Part shown: positions 37,985 to 46,899 of the stretch, piece by piece | Layout of the letters: each line of letters opens with the position of its first letter | Position numbering within the stretch: the first letter of the stretch is position 1 | Notes under the pieces: generated by a model | The model's input: only the letters and a program-made list of their open reading frames with translations | What the model was told of the DNA's origin: nothing | Database searches by the model: none | NCBI GenBank assembly: GCA_010909725.1 | Contig: JAACMV010000001.1 | Location: 965,533-1,029,532, forward strand | Length of the DNA stretch: 64,000 bases | From: Picochlorum sp. 'celeri' | Taxonomy: Eukaryota; Chlorophyta; Trebouxiophyceae | Direction: 5' to 3' | Program-made: the position numbers and the translations under genes

Positions 37985-38047
37985 TATGATTTACAACGGA
38001 TGAATGAACGATATGCATATGATACTGTAATGAGGTACATGAGATTC

Positions 38048-38377
38048 TTATTCCTTGTGGTGCAACCCAAATCTCTTCATCTCATCCCTCTGGTCCAAGA
38101 GGGTTCTAATATGATCCGGGGATGGATGATCCTTCTCAAACTCTTCGTCGACGTCGTGTTCGACAATCTGCTCCATTGCGCTCCCCGTGTCGTTGAGCTC
38201 TCGCGAGCCTTCACCTCGCGTTGGGGTAAACCCGTTTTCTTCTCGCTCTTGTTGTCTGTATTCTTGATTCATTATACCCATAATATTATATTTTTGTTTC
38301 TGGATACCTGCACACTGCGTAGCACTGAACAGAAAGTCCGCACGAAACCATTGGATCCGATGCCACGTGGCATGCAT
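38048..38377 (-). CDS. Small hypothetical protein
   Basis: 109 codons from an ATG at 38377, 27 bp downstream of the stop of the previous gene on the same strand. I recognise no family. The N-terminal third has few acidic residues and could be a mitochondrial leader (WHRIQWFRADFLFSATQCAG). The remainder is acidic and helical, ending HPSPDHIRTLLDQRDEMKRFGLHHKE, which looks like real coding sequence. The ATG sits at a 14-bp palindrome with a CACGTG core, so the true start may be the later MGIMNQEY, with the palindrome as promoter. Confidence 0.42.
   Translation of the reverse strand: MHATWHRIQWFRADFLFSATQCAGIQKQKYNIMGIMNQEYRQQEREENGFTPTRGEGSRELNDTGSAMEQIVEHDVDEEFEKDHPSPDHIRTLLDQRDEMKRFGLHHKE
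38360..38373. promoter_or_regulatory. 14-bp perfect palindrome with CACGTG (G-box) core
   Basis: Half-site ATGCCAC. It overlaps CATGCATG (38371-38378). CACGTG is the core bound by bHLH and bZIP factors in plants. A second CACGTG-containing stretch (TCACGTG) lies at about 38404-38410. Confidence 0.5.
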
Positions 38378-38404
38378 GACTCCGCTATTGGCAACAACGA
38401 CAAG

Positions 38405-39565
38405 TCACGTGTTATTATTTGATGAGGACGTTGATGATGAGGAAGAATCGCTGGCATCCACGGATGAAGACCTTTGCTGCACTGAAAAGCCAGGAACTCC
38501 CTCGACAGAAAACAGAATCACAGCCAACTTTTGAGACGCAAATCCAGCCAGCAAAGCCATGGTGAGACTGAAATTGCTCGTCATATCGACTACATCATTG
38601 GATGACTCCATTGTCTGTCCCAAGAGACTTGGATTAGAATACACTGTCCATGCTGCCAAACTCACGCCAACTAGAGGGAGCGCATTGATCAGGGGAGATG
38701 ACAGCCGCATGTTTGCTCCCTTCTCCAGAGTGGGCTGCGCACCAATGGTGTCCACCTTCTTCTGTAGACTAAGCTGATATCCGAATGATGCTAAGCTTCC
38801 ACATCCAAACGATAACGCTGCTGCCGAGCCGAGGGATGCCTGGACAAGGAACATCCCCACACAACCAACAGTTGCAGTATAGAACAACAGCTTCTTCTTC
38901 ATCGTGTTGTACCAAACCATGTTCTTCGCAGCCACCTCTAGAGCATCGCTTGCTGATAACACACGAGCACTTTCCCCTTGACCATACACAATCGATCCGT
39001 CAGGCACCCTTTCCAGGTATGCGGCAGAATGCAATGGGTCCTCCCCAAGTATCATACGCCCATCTGTGTTTAGAAACTTGCATGATATTCCCCCATATTC
39101 TGCTGAGGATGATACAACGACGTCTGAACATCCCCAAGTTCCACTCTGAGGCCCCACAATCACTCCACAGAGGTGTGGTCCCAGATTTGGCCCGACAAAG
39201 CTAACCTCGCTCACAGCGCCTTGCTCAAACCTGTGCTTTGTGTACTTGGAGTCCGGAGCAGGGGACCCCATGCTCAAAGAGCAGTCAGCTCCCAGTGGTA
39301 TGTCGTCTATATTTGCACAAATTTCCCTCATAGCAGAGTCTACGTCTGATGCGCTCTCGCAGTTTGGAATGTACCGCAAGAGCGAATCTCCACTGTCGTT
39401 GACGAGACACACCAACACCCCCGAGGCTGGTTCACTAAGAGAAGCTTTTCTATCAGAAGAAGTTGTTATCCTGAGAGTATACACTGTTTTTGGGTGCTGC
39501 TGGGTACCAACCCTTCCAGGTTGGGACATATGACCCAAGAGGCGTTTCGGGACGACCCAGGCCAT
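38405..39565 (-). CDS. PLAT-like plus transmembrane protein, possible DUF7755-type plastid protein
   Basis: 386 residues from the ATG at 39565; the frame is open upstream only from a TTG. Residues 30-150 form a beta-rich domain (VYTLRITTSSDRKASLSEPASGVLVCLV, FEQGAVSEVSFVGPNLGPHLCGVIVGPQSGTWGCSDVVVSS) resembling PLAT/LH2-like lipid- or protein-binding domains. The C-terminal half has three or four hydrophobic segments (LLFYTATVGCVGMFLVQASLGSAAAL, INALPLVGVSLAAWTVY, LTMALLAGFASQKLAVILF) and a Ser/Asn-rich tail. The architecture recalls plant plastid proteins with a DUF7755 domain; I recall that family only in outline, so the assignment is tentative. A transit peptide is short if present. Confidence 0.5.
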   Translation of the reverse strand: MAWVVPKRLLGHMSQPGRVGTQQHPKTVYTLRITTSSDRKASLSEPASGVLVCLVNDSGDSLLRYIPNCESASDVDSAMREICANIDDIPLGADCSLSMGSPAPDSKYTKHRFEQGAVSEVSFVGPNLGPHLCGVIVGPQSGTWGCSDVVVSSSAEYGGISCKFLNTDGRMILGEDPLHSAAYLERVPDGSIVYGQGESARVLSASDALEVAAKNMVWYNTMKKKLLFYTATVGCVGMFLVQASLGSAAALSFGCGSLASFGYQLSLQKKVDTIGAQPTLEKGANMRLSSPLINALPLVGVSLAAWTVYSNPSLLGQTMESSNDVVDMTSNFSLTMALLAGFASQKLAVILFSVEGVPGFSVQQRSSSVDASDSSSSSTSSSNNNT

Positions 39566-39664
39566 CACGTTTGTCAGATTTACAAGGATATAAATATATT
39601 CAGAGAAATAGTTTTGAATTGGTTCACTGTGTGCATGCAAGCAATCAGCTCGATTGCATTTCAA

Positions 39665-40405
39665 TCAATCAATACGTGTTCTTCTTTCTGTTGCTGCTTT
39701 GCACTCAGGATCTTCCGAGGATGGTCTCTTTCTTCCACTGATGCGTCGCACGTCCTCCTCGTGAAACATCGCCTTGATGAAGTTTGGCTCTTTCTTGACG
39801 AATATATAGGCCATGAAGCTCCTCCCACTGCCAGACATGGACACTCTGAAGGAATCCACCATTCTCAATGGACCAAACCCATACTCATCATCAAGAAATT
39901 CGGCTGGATTTTCACATCGAATAGCCCTTTGTACAACACTTATAGTCGTGGCTCTGGTACTCTCTCTGAATAACCTTCCTAGGCCAGCCCTGGCTTCCAC
40001 TGGGACCCCCTCCCAAAAGGTGTACACGTGTGTCACAGAACCAAGAGTGTCGAGAGACTCTATGCCCGAACACACAATATCTATATTCCAATCGCTACCT
40101 GATATCATTTCCTTCTTCCTCATATTCTTCTGTATCTGCGAGCAAAAGGCCTCCGCCTTGAGGCACTTGACAGAGTCGACTTCCACACCAACACAGGACG
40201 TGGCTCTGTTCGTCGCCATCGCATGCAGCAACGGCCTGCATAGACCTGATCCCACGTCCATGAGCACAGAATGCTTGGTACCACACAGACCAGTCGTCTT
40301 TTCCATGCACTGAAGAATGCGCTCCATATTTGCTCCGGTGATACTCCCATACAACCCTTCTATACCTTCACCACCTCCAACGTTGTTCTCTACGCTGTTC
40401 ATCAT
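39665..40405 (-). CDS. DOT1-like SAM-dependent methyltransferase
   Basis: 246 residues from the ATG at 40405 (an ATG at 40444 would add 13 residues). Residues 18-30 read LYGSITGANMERIL, and the SAM-binding motif I is VLMDVGSGLCRPLLHAMA followed by CVGVEVDSVKCLKAE, the DOT1-fold pattern of F.D.GSG.G....A......GVE. Motif IV-like SVTHVYTFWEGVP follows. The family methylates histone H3 Lys79 in animals and fungi; short algal and protist members have unproven substrates. The C-terminus is basic and Ser-rich (RRISGRKRPSSEDPE), suggesting a nuclear location. Confidence 0.68.
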   Translation of the reverse strand: MMNSVENNVGGGEGIEGLYGSITGANMERILQCMEKTTGLCGTKHSVLMDVGSGLCRPLLHAMATNRATSCVGVEVDSVKCLKAEAFCSQIQKNMRKKEMISGSDWNIDIVCSGIESLDTLGSVTHVYTFWEGVPVEARAGLGRLFRESTRATTISVVQRAIRCENPAEFLDDEYGFGPLRMVDSFRVSMSGSGRSFMAYIFVKKEPNFIKAMFHEEDVRRISGRKRPSSEDPECKAATERRTRID

Positions 40406-40621
40406 CCTATATAATTGAGATATATTAATGGCAGTCTTTATCATGTTGCCTCGGAGTCTTATTGGGCGTATCAAAACGAATGGGGGAATTCAAAATCTAA
40501 TCGCTATTGGGCCATGATATCGCTATTGATGAAGTCGATTGTAAATTTAATGATAATTAATTTCAGAATGGATAATAGGAGCACAATTGCATTTGATTTC
40601 GAATTTGCTGCCTCGGGATGC

Positions 40622-42214
40622 TCATCTTTGGTATTCATCTTTCAATCCATGGACCATGATGTATTCCATACACCATGCTACGCTGGGACACTGATAGTAG
40701 AGACACCCAGATACATCGGATGTATCTGCCTCTTCCTTTGTGGTGAAGGCGTTGATTTCTAGGCACCCAGGAGTCAAGACTGGCCTTGATGTGACCCAGT
40801 CTGGTGCTCGGGATGGATGGATTTCCTTGCAAATTAATGGCTGCCCTCGCTCAGTGAATCTCTCTCGTATATAATTTGCACTTGCATCGAATGCTCTTTT
40901 CCAGGAAGAATTGAACAGCTTTTCGCAGATGGTCTTTGTGTCATCTGCCACATCATGCTGCAGCATGATGCACACCTGCTTCAAGGATTTCAATTTCAGG
41001 GCATAGAATGGAGATACCATGGAGAATTCTGTGCCTTGAACTTGAACATTACTGATGCATTGGACGCTGATGTGAAGATCATTTCTTTTATCTCGACATA
41101 TCCTGGCTTTGCTATACATGAAATTCTTCTGAGATGTATGCACCTGGGCAGTCACCTTGATATTGCACTTGGTATGACCCAAAATAGGCTGCAAAATTAG
41201 TTCCTGAGCTTTTATAGCAAATTCCTCTGCCCTTCCAAGCTCTCCAGGATGGCTGAGCAGCTCTGGCGATGTAGAAGCCATTGTGGCTGCTTCTCTGCCA
41301 GCAGCATATGACAACACACGTTCCAGCTCTCCATCGCTCCTCGAGATACTCGATGTCGAGCAGTCATAGTCAGAGGGAAGCCTCCCAAGTTCTCGCAAAT
41401 ATGGGGATAATATCTTCCAGGTTTTTTCTGTCTCACAATTCAAAAACTCCCGAGCCTTGCCACTTTGTGCATATTCACTTGCCAAGAATTGGGCAATTGT
41501 GTTGCAGATTGCGTGTGCAGTATCATCGAGCCTCACGTCAGGAGATGTTATTGCAATGTCTCCACGCAGAGTGTTTCGAACTCCGTTGCTGAAACTTGCG
41601 TGATTGCAGTTTGGAATCATGCAGAAGTAATGGCTTCGCATGCAATCTTTGTGCCGACCAGCACACAGGGCAATCGCTGCTTTTGCTGCGTGAGATTGGC
41701 CATCTAAATCTCCATATATTGACAAAGAAGAAAGTGGATATGTGTCCAAGGATGGCCACAACCCCGACGCATGAACCAAGTTGCTCCCCAACAGGATGAG
41801 ATGCTTTGCCTTTTGAAACGGGAACAGGCCAGCAGCAAGGGCTGACACTGAATGCAAAGCCACCACGACGTTTTCATATCGACCAAACACATTTTTTTCA
41901 ATCTCGAAACCTGAGTCTTCAAGAGATTGTACCATGGCAATTGTTTCCTCAATCGCTTCATTCACCACGTCCATGGATTGGCTGAAATTGGCTGGGTCCA
42001 CCTTTGACCAGTCTGGAGAAGCAACAGCCAGCGTGACCGCTATCCCCCTCTGCCGATATAACTCGTTCGACACTGTTTCTAATCCTTTTTTAAATGCACC
42101 ATAATCTTTTGGATACAAAAATGCTCCCGGAACGAGCACAAGTAGCACCGACTGGCTCTCTCTGCCATGTTTTGATTCCGCGACAGCCGGAGCCTTCTGC
42201 ACTTGCGGCCCCAT
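40622..42214 (-). CDS. Alpha/beta hydrolase with an unusual nucleophile elbow and a novel C-terminal domain
   Basis: 530 residues, single exon. The N-terminal half is an alpha/beta hydrolase: strand VLLVLVPGAFLYPKDY, nucleophile elbow VVVALHSVSALAAG (Ser122, where GHSLGG is usual), IYGDLDGQ (acid Asp169 or Asp171) and PNCNHASF (His205). The triad is therefore plausible although the glycines flanking the Ser are lost. The strand-elbow layout resembles dienelactone hydrolase and chlorophyllase types. The C-terminal 250 residues (from about FAIKAQELILQPILGH) form a domain I do not recognise, with beta-rich KVTAQVHTSQKNFMYSKARI. Substrate unknown. Confidence 0.65.
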   Translation of the reverse strand: MGPQVQKAPAVAESKHGRESQSVLLVLVPGAFLYPKDYGAFKKGLETVSNELYRQRGIAVTLAVASPDWSKVDPANFSQSMDVVNEAIEETIAMVQSLEDSGFEIEKNVFGRYENVVVALHSVSALAAGLFPFQKAKHLILLGSNLVHASGLWPSLDTYPLSSLSIYGDLDGQSHAAKAAIALCAGRHKDCMRSHYFCMIPNCNHASFSNGVRNTLRGDIAITSPDVRLDDTAHAICNTIAQFLASEYAQSGKAREFLNCETEKTWKILSPYLRELGRLPSDYDCSTSSISRSDGELERVLSYAAGREAATMASTSPELLSHPGELGRAEEFAIKAQELILQPILGHTKCNIKVTAQVHTSQKNFMYSKARICRDKRNDLHISVQCISNVQVQGTEFSMVSPFYALKLKSLKQVCIMLQHDVADDTKTICEKLFNSSWKRAFDASANYIRERFTERGQPLICKEIHPSRAPDWVTSRPVLTPGCLEINAFTTKEEADTSDVSGCLYYQCPSVAWCMEYIMVHGLKDEYQR

Positions 42215-42378
42215 ATCTAGGTATCTATCCTATATATAGTATAGTATAGATTATTTATGCGCGCCAAGGCATTGAATGTGATGCCTAGACTGCGCAGCGT
42301 ACCAGAAGGAATGCGCAGGGATACAAAATCTGGCTACCCATTTGAAAGACGTTTACTGTCAACTTACACATGAACATT

Positions 42379-43932
42379 TCAACACCGAATAAAAGCATCT
42401 GCTTCTGTGGCACTTCTTGACTCTTTATTACTAGGTTGAGGGTCTTCCTCGACATCTCGATAGGTCTCCCTCAGAAAATCAACCAAGGCATCAATGTCGG
42501 CCTGCCGGCTCATCCAACCCAGAGACACTCTGATGCTCCCCAAGGGCCGTTTCACAAGCTCGCCATCCCGCATGACATAGATCCATTCCCAGTTTTTATA
42601 ATTTCCTTCGGCTCTAATTGCTTTGTCTCGCACTTCGTTATCTGTCACACCGACTGCTTTGTAACATGCACCTGGATTACACATGCAGCCATCCCGAACT
42701 TGGAATCCTTGCTCAGACAACACCAACGCTGCAGTCCTGTAACTGAAAAGCTCTCCTGACGGCTTCAAAATCTGGAAATTAGCAATACCTGACTGCCTTG
42801 AGGGATCGTCATAATGCTTTCCGTACAGTAAAAGCATTGGATTTCCATTTGAATGCTTTAGGGACTGCAACTGCTCAGACAGGTATCGCCCCAAGCACGT
42901 GACATACCTCTGCACACTGTCGATGCCACCAAGATACTCCATCGTATCAAACCCAGGCTTTAGATTCGCGATATCTAAAAATGGCAAGGTTCCATCTTCC
43001 CATTTCGCTGCATCCTGGAATCGTATTTCCCATGGTAATGCCGATGTTGCTGTGAAGACGCTTGATCCCCCCCAAAAAGTTCTGTGTAACTTTTTCTCGC
43101 TCTCTTTGCGCATCAACCATGCACCTACCCCCGTAGGAAGCCCAAATACTTTATAAAAGGATATAACTACGAAATCTGGATGAATTTCTGTCAAATTCAA
43201 CCTGTAGGTTGGTGCATATGCTGCTGTGTCCAACAGGACCATCCACTCGTGATTGGCAGTGGACATATTCTTCACCTCCTCAATCCATCGGTCAGGGTAC
43301 AAAACTCCCTCATAATTGTCTTTCTTTGGATATGCAAACAAACTATATGACTGACCATCATTCTCTGGTGCCTCAAACACGCTTCCTTTCCATACAGGGT
43401 CGTCTGGAGAATGGAGCCAGGCATCCACCATCTCCTCCGTAACCGCACCGATCCTCGCCCCTCTCTTTTGCGCAAATGAGCGAACACCGAGTACACTATT
43501 ATGATTTGATACCAAGTACGCGTAATTAGAGCCTCGGGATGAGAATGGAAATGCTTCACCCAGGAGGTGGAGCGCTCCGGTTGCCGACCGTGTGAAGACC
43601 ACTTCGTATTCCTCTGGACTGGCTGAGAAAAATTCATAAATCTTGGCCCTCATTTCCTCAACATATGAAGTCGATAACTTCGAGCTCGAGCTCTTCGAAT
43701 GAGGATTGCCAAAGACTCCACTCTCTAAGATTTGAGACGACTGGTTAACCTGTCTGGTGAGGAAGATTGAACTTCCTGTAAAATCCATGTAGTGCCCCGA
43801 AAACCTAGGAGCAATCTCATCATTGTATACTTTTGAGAATGTTGCATTGCACACGATTTCGAGGCAGTCTACGTGTTCAAGGAACAAAGATACAAAAAGC
43901 GAGACAAAAAGCGCCACGTATTGCAGCGACAT
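42379..43932 (-). CDS. Molybdenum-cofactor-sulfurase-like PLP enzyme with signal peptide, no MOSC domain
   Basis: 517 residues. The PLP domain matches the NifS-like half of MoCo sulfurase (ABA3/MOCOS): VFGNPHS, YEVVFTRSATGALHLLGEAFPF, NHNSVLGVR, VVISFYKVFGLPTGVGAWLMR with the PLP-binding Lys261, WEDGTLPFLDIANLKPGF, and VRDGCMCNPGACYK, whose cysteines (416, 418, 423) include the persulfide site. The C-terminal MOSC domain of true MoCo sulfurases is missing. The N-terminus (MSLQYVALFVSLFVSLFLEHVDC) is a good secretory signal peptide, unexpected because MoCo sulfurases are cytosolic. It may be a related cysteine desulfurase or lyase of the secretory pathway. Confidence 0.78.
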   Translation of the reverse strand: MSLQYVALFVSLFVSLFLEHVDCLEIVCNATFSKVYNDEIAPRFSGHYMDFTGSSIFLTRQVNQSSQILESGVFGNPHSKSSSSKLSTSYVEEMRAKIYEFFSASPEEYEVVFTRSATGALHLLGEAFPFSSRGSNYAYLVSNHNSVLGVRSFAQKRGARIGAVTEEMVDAWLHSPDDPVWKGSVFEAPENDGQSYSLFAYPKKDNYEGVLYPDRWIEEVKNMSTANHEWMVLLDTAAYAPTYRLNLTEIHPDFVVISFYKVFGLPTGVGAWLMRKESEKKLHRTFWGGSSVFTATSALPWEIRFQDAAKWEDGTLPFLDIANLKPGFDTMEYLGGIDSVQRYVTCLGRYLSEQLQSLKHSNGNPMLLLYGKHYDDPSRQSGIANFQILKPSGELFSYRTAALVLSEQGFQVRDGCMCNPGACYKAVGVTDNEVRDKAIRAEGNYKNWEWIYVMRDGELVKRPLGSIRVSLGWMSRQADIDALVDFLRETYRDVEEDPQPSNKESRSATEADAFIRC

Positions 43933-44254
43933 ATTTCAAACGCCAGACAAGGCTCTATCGATCAACAATATATGGCTATCATGAATATTAATTTCTTGCT
44001 TGTAAACCGAAAATCATCTACATGCATAGATGTTGACGTATCGAATTCGACATTTTCGAAAATGGGTGATGCCCGCGTCCTCTTCAATTTGTAATTCCCG
44101 GTCGCGACCGGTCGATCGACCGGGACGTCCTGGATTTTTCCTTAAATAGGGCAGTTGCGACGTCGCACATCAGTGTTGTCACTGATCGGGGTGATGTTGA
44201 ACTCGATACACTCCATGGCGTCATACATCGCTAAACTACTGTCAAGTTGCAGAT
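43933..44254. promoter_or_regulatory. Divergent promoter with six palindromes or hairpins
   Basis: 322 bases between divergent starts. It contains five perfect palindromes: 44041-44050 (half TCGAA), 44051-44064 (half CATTTTC), 44098-44111 (half CCGGTCG), 44108-44123 (half CCGGTCGA, sharing CCGG with the previous one) and 44156-44167 (half TGCGAC). A 7-bp-stem hairpin ATCAGTG-TTGT-CACTGAT follows at 44169-44186. All lie on the uL1m side, 69-214 bp upstream of its ATG. No ORF or RNA gene was recognised. Confidence 0.65.
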
Positions 44255-45229
44255 ATGGCATCCCTGAGACTGCGTCGCCCTTCACTGCAGCAACTGCTGC
44301 AACTAGAAACACGAGTCTGCGCGACAATCGCCTCAGGCCACTCTGATGGCGACTCAATCAGCCATACTTTGACACATAATATTGTAGAGAATCTTTTAGC
44401 GAAAGTTGGTCCGAAGCGGTGGTCTAGTTCTGCGGGAGGCAACAGCAGTCACGATGCCCAGCCTCTGGTCGAGCAAAGCATTAGGACTTTGGATGGATTA
44501 CCTCTCCCCCGATACATTCCTCCAAGGGTGCGTCCAGAGCGCCACAGGCAACCTTTACCACTTTTAGAAGCCATTCAGGAGATGAAGGAGACTGACCCTT
44601 CTCAGAGGAAGCAGAGAAAGTTTGATGAGACTGTTGAAGTTGCCCTGAATACCAGCGTCGATCCCAGAAGGGGTGATCAAATGGTCCGCGGAATGGCATC
44701 ATTGCCGCATGGAACTGGTAAAAAGGTCAGAGTCTGTGTATTCACAGTGCAAGACGTCGCTCAAGGGGCTGCACGAGAGGCAGGGGCTGATGTCATAGGG
44801 GACGATGCCCTCATCTCCAAAATACAGCAAGATGGGTCTTCTGCCATCAACTTTGATGCATGTTTGGCCACACCTGATATGATGAGTAAGTTGGGAAAGA
44901 TTGCAAGAATCCTGGGCCCCAGGGGCTTGATGCCCAATCCAAAGCTGGGGACAGTTACCCAGGATGTGGCTGCTGGGGTGGTTGCCATGAAGCAGGGACG
45001 TGTAGAATTTAGAGCAGATAAGGGAGCCATTATACATGGAGGAGTTGGCAAAAAGAGTTTTTCGGTGGAAGCATTGCAGGAGAATATTGAGGCATTTGTG
45101 GGGTCGGTGGTCGAGGCCCGCCCAAAGGCAATCAAGGGACAAGGCATTCCTGGCTACATTTTGAAGATGACTTTAAGCACGACCATGGGGCCCTCTGTTC
45201 CAGTCGCATTGTCATCCCTTGAGAAATAG
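44255..45229 (+). CDS. Mitochondrial ribosomal protein uL1m
   Basis: 324 residues. The first 70 or so are Arg/Ser-rich and leader-like. The L1 domain (about 120-322) has DETVEVALNTSVDPRRGDQMVRGMASLPHGTGK, RILGPRGLMPNPKLGTVT and GRVEFRADKGAIIHGGVGKKSF, the bacterial-type L1 signature. GRVEFRADK.GI.H resembles alphaproteobacterial L1, so I favour mitochondrion over plastid. It binds the L1 stalk of 23S-type rRNA. Confidence 0.82.
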   Translation: MASLRLRRPSLQQLLQLETRVCATIASGHSDGDSISHTLTHNIVENLLAKVGPKRWSSSAGGNSSHDAQPLVEQSIRTLDGLPLPRYIPPRVRPERHRQPLPLLEAIQEMKETDPSQRKQRKFDETVEVALNTSVDPRRGDQMVRGMASLPHGTGKKVRVCVFTVQDVAQGAAREAGADVIGDDALISKIQQDGSSAINFDACLATPDMMSKLGKIARILGPRGLMPNPKLGTVTQDVAAGVVAMKQGRVEFRADKGAIIHGGVGKKSFSVEALQENIEAFVGSVVEARPKAIKGQGIPGYILKMTLSTTMGPSVPVALSSLEK

Positions 45230-45655
45230 CAGTACTTCTAGGAATCAATTGTCTTTCTTTCTTGGACGCTTCAAACAGATCTTTGAAGATCTTTGATCAT
45301 ATCCAATCTTGTGGGTCCACAAATATGCAATCATTGGCGATACTCAATCATTCTTGAATATTTGTTTACATATAAGTAACACAATCGTCGCAGCATTGTC
45401 TATCTCCAGTTCCGATCGGTCAAATCTACTTGTAGCAACGGGATTCAAGAAGAGTGGCCTTTCGACTTGTCAATAGATCTGCTGTGGCATTCAACATTAT
45501 TTATATGACATACTTCTTGTCAGTGGAATACATCGATTTGCGATTGCTGGTGATCCTGACAGACTAGACAACGTCGGCTTGTCTTCTTCTCAACTCAGCA
45601 CAGAGTTTTTCATACGCGCGAGCACGGACGTAGAATTCTACTTCGAAGTAGTACC
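45230..45655. other. Intergenic region and ZIP transporter promoter
   Basis: 426 bases. It holds a tandem AGATCTTTGA pair around 45279-45298, an 8-bp inverted repeat ACAAATAT/ATATTTGT around 45317-45365, and overlapping palindromes right at the downstream start codon (listed separately). No gene recognised. Confidence 0.5.
45630..45651. promoter_or_regulatory. Two overlapping perfect palindromes at the ZIP transporter start
   Basis: A 12-bp palindrome (45630-45641; half GTAGAA) shares CTAC with a 14-bp one (45638-45651; half CTACTTC). The transporter ATG is at 45656, itself inside ACCATGGT. The arrangement resembles the pair at 10529-10560. Confidence 0.65.
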
Positions 45656-46789
45656 ATGGTCGCAACAGGAAATGTGGGCTTGGCGTTTGGATTGGCGGCT
45701 GCAGCTGGTGCCTGCACGACCATAGGGGCCTGCATTGTGTTTTGTGCCCACCTGGCAAACTCAAAGTTTCTGGCAGGGGCGCTGGGATTTTCTGCTGGTG
45801 TGATGTTGTACGTCTCTTTCGCTGAAATTTTCTTACGCAAGTCTGTGGATGGATTCGAGGAGGCGGGGTACAGTGATGTAGAGGCCTACAGATACTCCAC
45901 TTTGGCATTTTTTGGAGGATTTGTCATCATTTTTGTCTTGGATAAGATTGTCCATCTGATAATGCATTTTATAGAAAGAAGGGCAAAAAGGAAGAGTGAA
46001 TTTTTGCCGAGCACGACTCAAGCTGTGTTGTTGCAAGAGGAGGTTGCTGCTGCCATCGATGAGAGAGCACATGAGAGTGAAGCAGCACACAAGCAGGATG
46101 TGGAGGCACAGAGTAGCTCCAAAGAGATGGAGCATGTTGCACCACTGCCCCCGAGTATGAGTTCCTCAAGAATAGTAATGACAGGATGTGAATCGCCCAG
46201 AAAAGTGGTATTGAGCGAGCACGATCCTGAAGAGGAGATGGAAAAAGAGGCAGAATCTGCCAAGAATGAGAGCGAGAGAACATCAAGGACAGCTCCGGAC
46301 GTCATGCAGGTCATAGAAAATGACCCCCACAACCATGCGTTACATAAAATGGGATTATTGACAGCTTTGGCGATATTTATTCATAATTTTCCGGAAGGTT
46401 TGGCCACATTTGTGGCCACACTGTCAGATACCAGCATTGGTATCGGCATTGCAATCGCAATCGCGGTGCACAATATTCCTGAAGGCATCTGCGTGGCCCT
46501 CCCCATATATTATTCAACTGGATCTAGGAAAAAAGCCTTCTTTTGGGCCACGGCGTCTGGTATGTCAGAGCCCCTTGGTGCAGTAGTGGGGTATCTGGCC
46601 TTGTATGGCGATACAAGTTTGGCATTTGCGATTGTCTTTGCTCTCGTTGCTGGTATGATGGTATACATCAGCATCAAAGAACTGATTCCCATGGCTCTTC
46701 GATATGATCCGAAAGATAAATGGTCCACAAATTGCGTGGTTCTCGGAATGGCTGTGATGGCAGGATCGCTGCTCCTGTTCACACTTTAA
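45656..46789 (+). CDS. ZIP-family metal transporter (ZupT/GufA-like)
   Basis: 377 residues with about eight membrane helices. Imports Zn2+ or other divalent cations into the cytosol. Family signatures are HNFPEGLATFVATL in helix 4 and HNIPEGICVALPIYY in helix 5, with the paired His and Glu of the metal site. N-terminal LAGALGFSAGVMLYVSFAEIF matches ZupT helix 2. Between helices 3 and 4 a long charged cytosolic loop (about residues 100-220) with several His probably senses metal. Membrane location (plasma or organelle) cannot be told. Confidence 0.9.
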   Translation: MVATGNVGLAFGLAAAAGACTTIGACIVFCAHLANSKFLAGALGFSAGVMLYVSFAEIFLRKSVDGFEEAGYSDVEAYRYSTLAFFGGFVIIFVLDKIVHLIMHFIERRAKRKSEFLPSTTQAVLLQEEVAAAIDERAHESEAAHKQDVEAQSSSKEMEHVAPLPPSMSSSRIVMTGCESPRKVVLSEHDPEEEMEKEAESAKNESERTSRTAPDVMQVIENDPHNHALHKMGLLTALAIFIHNFPEGLATFVATLSDTSIGIGIAIAIAVHNIPEGICVALPIYYSTGSRKKAFFWATASGMSEPLGAVVGYLALYGDTSLAFAIVFALVAGMMVYISIKELIPMALRYDPKDKWSTNCVVLGMAVMAGSLLLFTL

Positions 46790-46899
46790 ACATACATGAA
46801 TACATCTTCGGTTCTTTGTTTGTTTGCTTTTTACGTATATTACTATATTTCTTATTTCATTTACAAGGACAAATATTGGAAAATTTCCTTTGATAAAAA

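Noticed and set aside
44041..44064. Treating each 10-14 bp palindrome as individually significant
   Set aside because: 12-bp palindromes are expected about once per 4 kb by chance; only the long ones and the clustering are notable.
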